64,000 nucleotides of DNA, from assembly GCA_036679405.1 (NCBI GenBank), contig JAVBVZ010000002.1, forward strand, positions 1-64,000. The letters are read 5' to 3'. The translations under genes and the position numbers were made by a program. Under the pieces are notes generated by a model, which saw only the letters and a list, made by a program, of their open reading frames with translations, ran no database searches and was not told the DNA's origin. Below are positions 9,068 through 17,190 of the stretch, in pieces (position 1 is the stretch's first letter; the number at the start of each line of letters is the position of its first letter). This DNA is from JAEYKI01 sp036679405. Lineage in GTDB: Bacteria > Bacillota > Clostridia > Christensenellales > Christensenellaceae.

Positions 9068-9334
9068 TTATTCACCGGTCTTTTCCGTATATTTGGAGTA
9101 TACCGCTTTGGAAGTGACCCCACTCAGCATTCCGAGCTTGCCCGAAAGCGCGCTGATTACGTCCGAAGGCGCGTCCAGCGCGATACTGATAATATTGATA
9201 TTCTTTGTATGGTATGGAAGCCCCATCCGGCCGATGATATACTCGCTGTAATCATGCAGAATGTTGTTCAGTTTCTCAACCGATTTCATGTCTTCCACCA
9301 CGACACCAAGCAATGCGACCCTTTTTTCCGCCAT
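9068..9334 (-). CDS. TM1266-family iron-only hydrogenase system regulator
   Basis: An 88-residue protein with the sequence pattern MAEKRVALLGVVVED, HDYSEYIIGRMGLP and ISIALDAPSDVISALSGKLG. Small proteins of this ferredoxin-like/NikR-C-like family (TM1266) regularly sit first in hyd maturation operons and are named putative hydrogenase regulators; no DNA-binding domain is visible here, so it may act as a sensor or partner. The start at 9334 has GGAGG seven bases upstream; the frame is open further upstream but that extension lies in the structured leader and is not family-like. It is the first gene of the operon and is followed directly by hydE. Confidence 0.8.
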   Translation of the reverse strand: MAEKRVALLGVVVEDMKSVEKLNNILHDYSEYIIGRMGLPYHTKNINIISIALDAPSDVISALSGKLGMLSGVTSKAVYSKYTEKTGE

Positions 9335-9433
9335 TTTTCTTATCCTCCGTTTCAGTGTTTTCCGATAAATTTTATAGTTTTCAAAGGCGCTTTGACCCGA
9401 CTTGAAGATTTCCGTTATCCGGGGCATGCGCAA

Positions 9434-9496
9434 CAAAAAAGCGCCCGGAAAGGCGCATTTAAGATTGCATATCTCTGCCTGCAATGCCCTTTCACC
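9434..9496 (-). promoter_or_regulatory. Attenuator-like leader of the hydrogenase maturation operon
   Basis: The leader between the promoter near 9585 and the first gene at 9334 is about 230 bases. On the minus strand it contains a compact intrinsic terminator, GCGCC-tttccg-GGCGC followed by TTTTTT (9456-9435). Just upstream, GAAAGGGCATT (9493-9483) can pair with AATGCGCCTTTC (9459-9448), which would consume the left arm of the terminator; and ATTGCA (9485-9480) can instead pair with TGCAAT (9469-9464), which would release it. Three mutually exclusive pairings are the layout of an attenuator or riboswitch. I recognise no known ligand-binding aptamer. Confidence 0.45.
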
Positions 9497-9573
9497 TCAG
9501 AAAAATTCTTCGCGTGTCAGTAAACAGTTTTTTTAGCCTTAATAAAAGGAAGCCCTTGTATCTCGGCAATATC

Positions 9574-9602
9574 ACAATATCACATTGTGAAAACTTTGTC
9601 AA
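9574..9602 (-). promoter_or_regulatory. Promoter of the hyd operon overlapped by a Rex-like operator
   Basis: On the minus strand TTGACA (9602-9597), 17 bases, then TATTGT (9579-9574) form a plausible sigma-A promoter. The 18 bases TTGACAAAGTTTTCACAA (9602-9585) match the Rex consensus TTGTGAAnnnnTTCACAA at 12 of 14 defined positions, with a perfect right half. Rex is the NADH/NAD+ responsive repressor that controls hydrogenase and fermentation genes in many Gram-positive anaerobes, and binding here would cover the -35 box. The rex gene itself is not in the window. Confidence 0.5.
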
Positions 9603-9616
9603 TATATATTTTGCAC

Positions 9617-9652
9617 AAAAAAAACCGGCAGGTCTTAAATATCCGCCGGCTT
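9617..9652 (-). terminator. Intrinsic terminator of the kinase/isomerase operon
   Basis: Minus strand: a GCCGG/CCGGC stem with additional GG/CC pairs around an A/T-rich loop, then eight T. It lies about ten bases past the kinase stop and directly before the hyd operon promoter, separating the two operons. Confidence 0.75.
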
Positions 9653-9662
9653 TTTGTCATTT

Positions 9663-10664
9663 TTATGCTTTCAATTCCAGATACAATTTTCTTGCTTCGG
9701 CCGCGCTTTGCATGCCGTCTGTTGAATTTTCTTCGGACAGCGAACAGGCTGCGGCGGCAATACCCATTTCCATGGCCTCCCGCAAAGAATACTTTTGAGA
9801 GGCCCCGTACAGTACGCCCGCACAAAACGCATCGCCCGCGCCCACCGTGCCTTTGATATACTCCGAGGGCAAAGCTAAACTTTTAAGCTGCACAAATTTT
9901 CCACTGCTATCGAGCCCGTAACAGCCTTCCGGTGCGTGTATGACCGCCCACGTTGACACTCCCATTGAAAACAGGCATTTCAGAGCCGCGGGCATATTGG
10001 ATTCATTTAAAGCGCCGCCGCGCCGCAGTGAAAGGCCTGAAATCTGTTCCGCTTCCATCTCGTTGATGATGCAGTAATCCGTATATTGAAGGGCGGGCGG
10101 GACAATTTGCTTAAAGCGGCTGCCCGTTTCGGTCACTACGTCTACCGAAGTCTTTATCCCCTGTTTTTGCGCATTACATAAAAGCCGCGCCATTTTGGTT
10201 CCATAAACACTGTCCGGCTCATCCAGCGAATCAAGCAAAAGCATATACCCTACATGCAGGATCTCCGATCCGATTGCATTCCAGTTAAAATATGTTTCAT
10301 CCAGAAGGGCGTTGGCTCCGCGGTAATGAAAAAAAGTACGCTGTTTGGTAACCGTATCGCTGAAAACCGAAGTGAACGAAGTATTCCCCTTCTTTTTTAT
10401 CTGCGACACATTGATGTTTTTGTATTTCTTGAGGCGTTCGACAATATATTCGCCGTTTTCATCGTCCCCCACCAGTCCGAGCGCGGTCACCGGAAGAGAT
10501 GTATCCAAAGCAGCCAGATCCATAGCAACGTTACACACCGCTCCGCCGGTTGAGCTGGAAATCCCTTCTGTGATCGTTGTCAGCTCTCCGATACCGGGAT
10601 ATCCGTTAACCGGATACAGATGGTCCACGATCAGGTTTCCTGCAATACAAATCCCTTTTCTCAT
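9663..10664 (-). CDS. PfkB-family sugar kinase
   Basis: A 333-residue ribokinase-type kinase. The substrate-binding start GNLIVDHLYPVNGYPGIGE, the glycine-rich STGGAVCNVAMDLAALD and the C-terminal catalytic signature KGTVGAGDAFCAGVLYG (about 274, with the Asp that acts as base) are present. The gene begins two bases after the stop of the isomerase, with AAAGG as ribosome site, so the two are co-transcribed. Together with the xylose-isomerase-like enzyme and AraC regulator it suggests catabolism of an aldose or polyol: isomerise, then phosphorylate. The exact sugar cannot be read from the sequence. Confidence 0.85.
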   Translation of the reverse strand: MRKGICIAGNLIVDHLYPVNGYPGIGELTTITEGISSSTGGAVCNVAMDLAALDTSLPVTALGLVGDDENGEYIVERLKKYKNINVSQIKKKGNTSFTSVFSDTVTKQRTFFHYRGANALLDETYFNWNAIGSEILHVGYMLLLDSLDEPDSVYGTKMARLLCNAQKQGIKTSVDVVTETGSRFKQIVPPALQYTDYCIINEMEAEQISGLSLRRGGALNESNMPAALKCLFSMGVSTWAVIHAPEGCYGLDSSGKFVQLKSLALPSEYIKGTVGAGDAFCAGVLYGASQKYSLREAMEMGIAAAACSLSEENSTDGMQSAAEARKLYLELKA

Positions 10665-10666
10665 GC

Positions 10667-11698
10667 TCAGCCTTTCATCAGCAGCTCTATAACGTACATT
10701 TCCAGTTTCTCAAAGTTCTGTTCCGCAACGCACTGCTCCTGGAATTTGTAATCGAATTTCTTGGCTTTTTCCAAAAGGAGTTCAAATATGCGCTTGCTGT
10801 TGATAATATGGCGGTAGCAGTCTTCCGCCGGCTGGGTACGCATAGCTTTTACATCCAGACCCACGCATTCGCCGTTATCACCGAAATTATTTTCATACAG
10901 CAATTTTACCTGATTAAACGCCTGCCGCAGATTTTCCACACCAAAAGTTTTGTCCTGATCGTATTTGATGCCGTTCTGGTCGTTTAAATGCACGCCCCAG
11001 AGCTTGCCCCAGGCGATGGCCAGGGCCATGTCTGCAGCCGGATCCAGGCCGGCCAGGATGGAATGCGCGCTTTCCACACAGATACCTACGCGGGAAGGAT
11101 CCACCGTATGCGCGCCCACAGTAAGCGCATGCCCGACAGTTCCGCAGTAGCTGCGGTCAATGGGTTCGTTGGGCTTGGGCTCCACTAAGATCCGCACGTC
11201 CGGATCGTATTTCAAAATAGTATCGAACGCTTCACACAGTTTGTGTATTTTTTCCACGGGATTTTTGCTCTCCGCACACAGCGTCCCTTCACGTGCGAGC
11301 CAAAGCTGTACCTTGTTGGTCCCCAGGGCTTTGGCTATATCCACCGAACGCAATGCCCGCCAGATAGCAAAGTCATAATCTTCTTTCCGGCTGGCGGTGA
11401 ACCCGCCGTCATTGGTATGGGGGTCAAACCACAGGCGGGGCGCCACAAACTCTGCAAACAAACCGTTTTTATCCAGCATGGCCTTAATGTCTTTTGCGTA
11501 GTCTACGATGGCCTTTTCGGACATATTGTTCATGTCCGGCACTGCGTCGTCGTCGTGGAACTGAACGCCGTCCATACCGATTTCTGCATATGTCTTGATT
11601 TTTTCTTCAAGCGGAATAGACGGACGGATCCCCGGACCGAATGTTTCGTGGCCTTCGTGTACGTTCCAAGGCCCGACAGTAAATCTGAATTTTGCCAT
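10667..11698 (-). CDS. Xylose-isomerase-like TIM-barrel sugar isomerase
   Basis: A 343-residue enzyme close to class I xylose isomerases. Family-like stretches are FTVGPWNVHEGHETFGPG, GVQFHDDDAVP (active-site His region), WLAREGT, ILVEPKPNEP (metal-binding Glu) and GVHLNDQNGIKYDQDKTFG (metal-binding His and Asp residues). It is somewhat shorter than the roughly 390 residues of class I enzymes and has CVESAH in place of the usual N-P-E-x-x-H, so the substrate may be a different aldose. A strong ribosome site (GGAGG) precedes the ATG. It is the first gene of a two-gene unit with the PfkB kinase, downstream of the AraC regulator. Confidence 0.8.
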   Translation of the reverse strand: MAKFRFTVGPWNVHEGHETFGPGIRPSIPLEEKIKTYAEIGMDGVQFHDDDAVPDMNNMSEKAIVDYAKDIKAMLDKNGLFAEFVAPRLWFDPHTNDGGFTASRKEDYDFAIWRALRSVDIAKALGTNKVQLWLAREGTLCAESKNPVEKIHKLCEAFDTILKYDPDVRILVEPKPNEPIDRSYCGTVGHALTVGAHTVDPSRVGICVESAHSILAGLDPAADMALAIAWGKLWGVHLNDQNGIKYDQDKTFGVENLRQAFNQVKLLYENNFGDNGECVGLDVKAMRTQPAEDCYRHIINSKRIFELLLEKAKKFDYKFQEQCVAEQNFEKLEMYVIELLMKG

Positions 11699-11724
11699 TT
11701 TAAAATTCCTCCAAAAATAATAAT

Positions 11725-11736
11725 TTGACCGGTCAA
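11725..11736. promoter_or_regulatory. Perfect 12-bp palindrome upstream of the sugar isomerase gene
   Basis: TTGACCGGTCAA lies 26 to 38 bases before the isomerase ATG, between its ribosome site and the AraC gene. Its place and perfect dyad symmetry suggest an operator. AraC-type proteins usually bind direct repeats, so another dimeric repressor is as likely. Confidence 0.4.
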
Positions 11737-11835
11737 GTTGAAAAATGCTACTTATATCGTATACCTTTCCAAGGTTTTACGGACTATTAATTTGTTATTT
11801 TTTGAGGACAAATTTGCTATTCTTAAGAAAAAAGA

Positions 11836-12825
11836 TTATTTTGATATTTCTTTGAGCGCCTTTCCGGCCTCCATAATGATATGTTGCTCGCTGTTTTCTT
11901 CCACATGCGTTTGGACACGTTTTGCTTTTTTTCTGAATTCATCCGGCGTACAGCCATATTCCGCCCGAAACGCTTTTTTTAAATACTTGTAATCTGAAAA
12001 ACCGCACTCGAGGCAGATGTCTATATTGCTGAGGTCTGTGCTGATTAAAAGCAGCTCCGCATGTTCGAAACGCACTCTGTTTAAATAATCCCTAAACGAC
12101 ATTCCAAGATGCGTTTTTATAAAATGAGACAGATAGTACATGTTCAGATTGTTTTGCTCCGCAATGCTTTGAAGGGTGATCTGGTTCATAAAATTTTCGC
12201 TTATATATTCTATGATCCTGCCCAGGCGTTTTGTGATCCTGCTGCGCGATGCCGCCGCCGCTTCATCCAGTTCAATATGGCTTTCCTGATTCAGCATGGC
12301 AAAAAGCAAATGATTTAAGATGGACATCATTTGCAGCGCATAGCCTTCTTTCTTTTCGGTATGACAGGTAATGATGTCGATCATGCTTTGTTTGAGCGTT
12401 TTCCAGCATTCAAAAGAATTCTGTTTTTTAATATGGCCCTGCGTAAAAAAAATCCTGCCGATTTTAGGATAATATTTTTTACAAAATCCAAGATCAAACT
12501 GGATAACCATTAAAAGATTGGGCTCATTTGTACAGGACAGGCTGTGCAGTTGATTTCTGTTGATGATAAAAATATCGTTTTTTTCGAGCAGATGTCGGGT
12601 ATTTAAATCATTGATCACTACCGATCCTTTCAGCACCATCAGGATTTCCATATCGCTGTGGAAGTGCAGCTCCCGGTGGTTAATGGTAACAACAAATGTT
12701 TTGAGCATTGTGCCTTCAATATGTTTTATAAATTCATACGTCATTTTGGATGCATCCTCAAACAGAAAAGGAATGATAGCGAAAAGCAGGTTCATCGGCT
12801 GCGCTTCTTTCATTATACCATTCAT
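11836..12825 (-). CDS. AraC-family transcriptional regulator with N-terminal cupin
   Basis: A 329-residue regulator. The N-terminal half has a cupin-like pattern (INHRELHFHSDMEILMVLKGSVVI, then a second motif ending NRNQLHSL), a sensor fold common in sugar-responsive AraC proteins. The C-terminal 100 residues have two helix-turn-helix units: TLQSIAEQNNLNMYYLSHFIKTHLGMSFRDYLNRVRFEHAELLL and SNIDICLECGFSDYKYLKKAFRAEYGCTPDEFRKKA. The start is uncertain: ATGs at 12825, 12813 and 12795 are possible and none has a good ribosome site. It sits 137 bases upstream of the isomerase-kinase pair on the same strand and likely controls it. Confidence 0.9.
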   Translation of the reverse strand: MNGIMKEAQPMNLLFAIIPFLFEDASKMTYEFIKHIEGTMLKTFVVTINHRELHFHSDMEILMVLKGSVVINDLNTRHLLEKNDIFIINRNQLHSLSCTNEPNLLMVIQFDLGFCKKYYPKIGRIFFTQGHIKKQNSFECWKTLKQSMIDIITCHTEKKEGYALQMMSILNHLLFAMLNQESHIELDEAAAASRSRITKRLGRIIEYISENFMNQITLQSIAEQNNLNMYYLSHFIKTHLGMSFRDYLNRVRFEHAELLLISTDLSNIDICLECGFSDYKYLKKAFRAEYGCTPDEFRKKAKRVQTHVEENSEQHIIMEAGKALKEISK

Positions 12826-12890
12826 ACAAACAGAAAAGGGTGTTTATTTTATGAAAAGGCTGCATCTTTGCGGATTTCCTTTTTCCCCCA

Positions 12891-12934
12891 CCGCCCCGGC
12901 TGCATGAAAAATCCCGGGGATGCAGCCGGGGCGG
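12891..12934. repeat. Perfect 15-bp inverted repeat between ABC exporter and AraC gene
   Basis: CCGCCCCGGCTGCAT (12891-12905) and ATGCAGCCGGGGCGG (12920-12934) are perfect inverted arms around a 14-base loop. It lies between the end of the exporter operon and the AraC start, both on the minus strand. No T-run follows on either side, so it is a weak terminator candidate; a factor-dependent end or a regulatory structure is possible. Confidence 0.6.
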
Positions 12935-13026
12935 CAAGTCCTGAAGACCGCCGCCCCTTCCAATTCTTTATTTTACGCCCTGCCGCAGGCCTTATGAAAA
13001 GTCCCGAGCGGCAATACCTGGCTTCT

Positions 13027-14913
13027 TTAAGCAAACTGGCTGTTGTACAAATCCGCATACACGCCGCCCATTTCCATAAGCTGATCGTGCGAGCCCTGTT
13101 CCACCAGGTCCCCGTCCTTTAAGACCAGGATGAGATCCGAATCGAAAATGGTGGACAGGCGGTGCGCGATCTGGAAATTGGTGCGCCCCTGCGTTAATTT
13201 TTTCATTGCGTCCACCATCAGCTTTTCCGTACGCGTATCTACGCTGCTTGTCGCTTCGTCCAAAATCAGTATTTGCGGATTGGCGCAAAACGCGCGGGCA
13301 ATGGTCAGAAGCTGTTTTTGGCCGGAAGACAGGTTTTCCGCCGCCTCGTCCAGCATCGTATCATATCCGTCCGGCATAGCGGTAATGAATGCATGCGCGT
13401 TTGCCATTTTGCATGCGTCTATGACTTCCTCGTCCGTCGCTTCCGGTTTTCCGTAGCGGACATTGTCTTTGATGCTGGCGGAATACAGCCACGTATCCTG
13501 CAACACCATGCCGAACTTGCTGCGCACATCCTGGCGGGACATATCCGTCGTGTCTATGCCGTCTATCTTGATTGCGCCGCCGTTGAGGTCGTAAAACCGC
13601 ATCAGAAGGTTGATCATGGTGGTTTTACCTGCGCCTGTAGGCCCGCATATCCCGACTTTCTGGCCGGATTTTACGTCAATGTTCATATCTGTGACCAAAA
13701 TTTTATCCGGAGAATATCCAAATTTCACATGCTCAAAGGCTATGTTCCCTTCCACCCGATCCAGATGAACAAGGTCCGTTTTCTCCGGGGACTGCTCATC
13801 TTCATCCAGCAGTTCAAAAATACGGCCGGACGCGGCGATGGTAGCCTGAAGCATATTGATAACATTGGTGGTCTGCACGATCGGCTGCGTAAACTGCTGC
13901 ATATATTGAATAAATGCCTGAATCGCACCAATGGTAAGCGTCCCGTTTAACGTCATGATCCCGCCCAGGATACAAACCCCCACATAGCCGATGTTCCCCA
14001 CCATATTGGTTACCGGCATCATTGTACTGGAAGCAAACTGCGCGTGCCGTGCGTTTTCATTCAGCCTGTCGCTCATAATATCAAAGTTCTTTTCTGTACG
14101 CTCTTCCGTGCGATACAGCTTTACTACATTATGCCCGGCATAGTATTCCTCCACATAGCTGTTGACAGTCCCCAGGTCGTCTTGCTGCCCCAGATAATAT
14201 TTTTGCGACCTTCGCATAATAAGGCCACAAAGAAACAGCGCCGCCGGAAGCACACATACGGCAATCAGCGCAATTTGCCAGTTGATTGTGAACATCATAA
14301 ACATGATGCCCACAATCGTAAGGAAAGAAGTGATCAACTGGGACAGCATTTGCTGTATGGTAGTGCTGATCTGTTCTATATCCGTCGTAGTACGCGATAA
14401 AATCTCCCCGTGGGTATGCGTATCATAATAATTAAGGGGTAGCTTTTGAATTTTTTTACTGACGTCTTCACGCAGATCATAAATGGTTTTCTGTGCGACC
14501 CGCGCCGTCGTTCGCTGCTGAATATAAGAAAACAAAGCAGACACGCCATAGACAATAAGCAACACGCCAAGCGTCAACTTAAGATACTGCATCAGTTTGT
14601 CCGAGATAGGCGGCCCTATATAATAGCCGTCTTCGTTTACATATTGATGCAATTTTTCGACCGCATTGGAATCCTTAAGCCCATTGAGATCTATGACTAA
14701 GTTTTGATTAATATCTGATTGGAGAACGATCAAGTTAGTAGCGGTCCCTAAGATGCGCGGCCCCATAATGGCGAAGATCACGCTGATGACAGCACAAATC
14801 ATCAAGAAAACAACTTTTTTCCTATACGGTTTAAAATAGGCTAGAAGACGCTTCAGGGTCGGACCAAAATTTTGCCTGTTTTTGTCTTCAGACGAATTTT
14901 TTTTGCCGCTCAT
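13027..14913 (-). CDS. ABC exporter half, canonical ATPase subunit
   Basis: A 628-residue fusion of a six-helix membrane domain (about 30-340, with a long soluble insert between the first two helices at about 60-115) and an ATP-binding domain. Motifs are Walker A GPTGAGKTT, signature LSSGQKQLL, Walker B ILILDEATSS with the catalytic Glu, and switch AHRLST. Its ATG overlaps the stop of the upstream half in an ATGA, so the two are translationally coupled. Together they form a heterodimeric multidrug or lipid exporter of the BmrCD/TM287-288 type. No dedicated regulator is adjacent. The substrate is unknown. Confidence 0.92.
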   Translation of the reverse strand: MSGKKNSSEDKNRQNFGPTLKRLLAYFKPYRKKVVFLMICAVISVIFAIMGPRILGTATNLIVLQSDINQNLVIDLNGLKDSNAVEKLHQYVNEDGYYIGPPISDKLMQYLKLTLGVLLIVYGVSALFSYIQQRTTARVAQKTIYDLREDVSKKIQKLPLNYYDTHTHGEILSRTTTDIEQISTTIQQMLSQLITSFLTIVGIMFMMFTINWQIALIAVCVLPAALFLCGLIMRRSQKYYLGQQDDLGTVNSYVEEYYAGHNVVKLYRTEERTEKNFDIMSDRLNENARHAQFASSTMMPVTNMVGNIGYVGVCILGGIMTLNGTLTIGAIQAFIQYMQQFTQPIVQTTNVINMLQATIAASGRIFELLDEDEQSPEKTDLVHLDRVEGNIAFEHVKFGYSPDKILVTDMNIDVKSGQKVGICGPTGAGKTTMINLLMRFYDLNGGAIKIDGIDTTDMSRQDVRSKFGMVLQDTWLYSASIKDNVRYGKPEATDEEVIDACKMANAHAFITAMPDGYDTMLDEAAENLSSGQKQLLTIARAFCANPQILILDEATSSVDTRTEKLMVDAMKKLTQGRTNFQIAHRLSTIFDSDLILVLKDGDLVEQGSHDQLMEMGGVYADLYNSQFA

Positions 14914-16643
14914 TTCGCATCACCTCCCTGAGCCATTTGTGTTCTGGCAATTTCGGCGTAGATGCCGCACGTTTTTAAAAGCTCTTGGTGGCGTCCTTCG
15001 CCGACAATGCGTCCTTGGTCCAGCACCAGTATTTTATCCGCGTTTAAAATGGTATTGATGCGCTGGGCCACAATAATAACGGTCGCTCCGTCCGTGTTGT
15101 CTTTGATTGCCTGTCTGAGCGCGGCGTCCGTCTTGAAATCAAGCGCGGAAAAACTGTCGTCAAAAATAAAGATGCTGGCCTTTGTTGCCATAGCGCGGGC
15201 AATAGCAAGGCGCTGGCGCTGGCCGCCGGACACATTGGTGCCTCCCTGCGCAATGGGATCTTCATATCCTCTTTTTTTTCTGCGGATAAAATCGTCCGCC
15301 TGGGCGATCCTTGCTGCACGTTCCACCTGCTCATCCGGCATATCTTCATCCCCAAAGGCTATATTGGACCGGATGGTTCCCGCAAAGAGAACAGCTTTTT
15401 GCGGCACATAACCGATACGGGAACGCAAAGCGTCGAGATCGTAATTCCGGACATCCATGCCATCTACGGTCACGCTGCCGCCTGTAACGTCCCGCAGGCG
15501 CGGAATCAGGCAGATGATGCTGGATTTTCCACTGCCGGTTGCGCCGATGATGGCCGTGGTTTCGCCCGGGTTTGCCGTAAAGGAAATACCGGATACCGCA
15601 GGATGCTCCGCATCGCCGTACGAAAGAGAGACATCTTTGAATTCAACGACGCCCGTTTTGTTTGGCGGTGATTTAAGATTTTCTGCATTCACAATTTGCG
15701 GCTGGATATCAAACACCTCATTGATGCGCTTTGAACAGGAGAGGGCGCGGGGCATCATGGAAAATACAAAAGCCATAATCACCAACGCATACATAATAAG
15801 CATCAGATACTGTATAACGGCCATTATATCCCCAACCTGCATCGCGCTATAAGAAACCTGCTGGCCCCCTGACCACACAACAAAGACTGTGCCTACATTT
15901 AAAATCAGCATGATCATAGGCATAAATGTTGCTATGATCACCTGCGACTTGATCGATACCTGCGTCATGTCGTTATTGGCATGCTCGAAACGGGATTCTT
16001 CGCGCTGCTCTGCCGTAAATGCCCGTATAACACGCACGCCCGTAATATTTTCTTTTAAAACCAGGTTGACTTTGTCCAATTTGGACTGGACGGAATCAAA
16101 AACAGGAAATACCTTGCGCAGTACAAGAATCAGAAACAGCAAAATAACAGGCATAAAAACAAGAACAACGATACCAACCTGCATGTTTTTTTGAAAAGAA
16201 AGAAGGATTCCTCCGATACACATGATGGGAGCGAGTACAATCAGGCGAAGAAACATAACCAAAAAGTTTTGCACCTGAAGGATATCGTTGGTCGTACGCG
16301 TCGTCAAAGACCCAGTGTCAATCTTATCAAACTCGGCCAGCGTAAATTTGTCGATGTGCTGAAACAGCCTTTTACGCGTGTCCGTACAAAACCCGACGCC
16401 AATTTTGGAAGCAAGATAGCCGACAATAATAGCCGCGCTGGAAGAAATGATTGCGACCAGCATCATAAAGCCGCCCTCTGACTGGATATAGTCTATATTG
16501 CCTGATAGAACCCCGTTGTTTATGATGTCTGACATAATGCTTGGCAGATACAACGAAGAAAAAGCTTGAACAATCAACAATAGAAGAAGAAATACAAGCA
16601 ATCCTATATACGGCTTTAGTCCGGCTCTAAACAGTCTTAACAA
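14910..16643 (-). CDS. ABC exporter half, degenerate ATPase subunit
   Basis: A 577-residue ABC exporter subunit with six membrane helices (about 15-320) and an ATP-binding domain. Walker A GATGSGKSS and signature VSGGQRQRL are normal, but Walker B reads IFIFDDSFSALD, with Asp where the catalytic Glu should be, and the switch His is Gln (VAQRINT). This loss of one catalytic site is the hallmark of asymmetric heterodimeric exporters, whose partner here is the downstream gene. The start is TTG at 16643, preceded by AGGGAGGG. A small membrane protein gene lies 27 bases upstream in the same operon. Confidence 0.92.
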   Translation of the reverse strand: MLRLFRAGLKPYIGLLVFLLLLLIVQAFSSLYLPSIMSDIINNGVLSGNIDYIQSEGGFMMLVAIISSSAAIIVGYLASKIGVGFCTDTRKRLFQHIDKFTLAEFDKIDTGSLTTRTTNDILQVQNFLVMFLRLIVLAPIMCIGGILLSFQKNMQVGIVVLVFMPVILLFLILVLRKVFPVFDSVQSKLDKVNLVLKENITGVRVIRAFTAEQREESRFEHANNDMTQVSIKSQVIIATFMPMIMLILNVGTVFVVWSGGQQVSYSAMQVGDIMAVIQYLMLIMYALVIMAFVFSMMPRALSCSKRINEVFDIQPQIVNAENLKSPPNKTGVVEFKDVSLSYGDAEHPAVSGISFTANPGETTAIIGATGSGKSSIICLIPRLRDVTGGSVTVDGMDVRNYDLDALRSRIGYVPQKAVLFAGTIRSNIAFGDEDMPDEQVERAARIAQADDFIRRKKRGYEDPIAQGGTNVSGGQRQRLAIARAMATKASIFIFDDSFSALDFKTDAALRQAIKDNTDGATVIIVAQRINTILNADKILVLDQGRIVGEGRHQELLKTCGIYAEIARTQMAQGGDAK

Positions 16644-16670
16644 AGCGTTCCCTCCCTTTATTCCTTATCT

Positions 16671-16937
16671 TTACAAAATTTCAACATAACCGTACCCCGC
16701 AATATACATTGTAACAACAAAGACGATCGCGGCAGCGAGCGCAAGGACAATCCCGACAATAGCGCAAATCTGCCTGCTTTTTTCCGGTCTTTTCTTTCCG
16801 ATGGTCCCAAGGATGAGCGATGCGGCCGCACAGGAAAAACCGATCCAGAAAAATGGGCCGGGCAAGATGATGAGAAAGGAAAGAATCCCTAATATGATGT
16901 TAAGCACGCACCAAAGGCGCGATTTTGCCTGATTCAT
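16671..16937 (-). CDS. Small two/three-helix membrane protein (DUF4190-like)
   Basis: An 88-residue hydrophobic protein with helices at about 8-40 and 58-82; the pattern LNIILGILSFLIILPG--FWIGFSCAAASLILGTIGKK resembles DUF4190-type proteins. Start at 16937 is chosen for the GGAGAAGAG ribosome site just before ATGAATCAG; the frame is open a little further upstream without such a site. It is the first gene of the ABC exporter operon, which suggests an accessory role, but no function is known. Confidence 0.65.
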   Translation of the reverse strand: MNQAKSRLWCVLNIILGILSFLIILPGPFFWIGFSCAAASLILGTIGKKRPEKSRQICAIVGIVLALAAAIVFVVTMYIAGYGYVEIL

Positions 16938-16995
16938 ATCTCTTCTCCAAACAGATGTATGTCCTTCAGTTTTTGTTACATTCAAATTTTTATAA

Positions 16996-17190
16996 AAACA
17001 ACATGTTATTCAAAAGGGCAATAAAGCCCAAAAACCCATTGCCTCTTTTAATATTATTGCCGGAAAATCCCCCGCTGTCAAGGCCATCCGGGCGGCTTTA
17101 CAAGAATACTTCATCCCAAACGACGGTATGAATGGCAAAGAACATCACGGATGCCGTTTTCAGGCTGTTCATAGCCGGCTTCCCAATTGA
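16996..17190 (+). pseudogene. Coding-like relic frame without a start
   Basis: The plus-strand frame from 16996 to a TGA at 17188 reads 64 residues including FNIIAGKSPAVKAIRAALQE followed by YFIPNDGMNG, which has the composition of a real helical protein. There is no start codon with a ribosome site and the end overlaps the last codons of gldA on the other strand. It may be the tail of a decayed gene. I do not recognise the family. The gap 16938-17168 holds nothing else I can support. Confidence 0.25.

Noticed and set aside
9335..9484. N-terminal extension of the TM1266-like regulator by about 50 residues
   Set aside because: It would translate the attenuator-like leader; the family starts at MAEKRVALLGVV and a GGAGG site lies just before that ATG.
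11738..11992. 84-codon plus-strand frame at the AraC 3' end
   Set aside because: Mostly antisense to the AraC helix-turn-helix region and without family resemblance.
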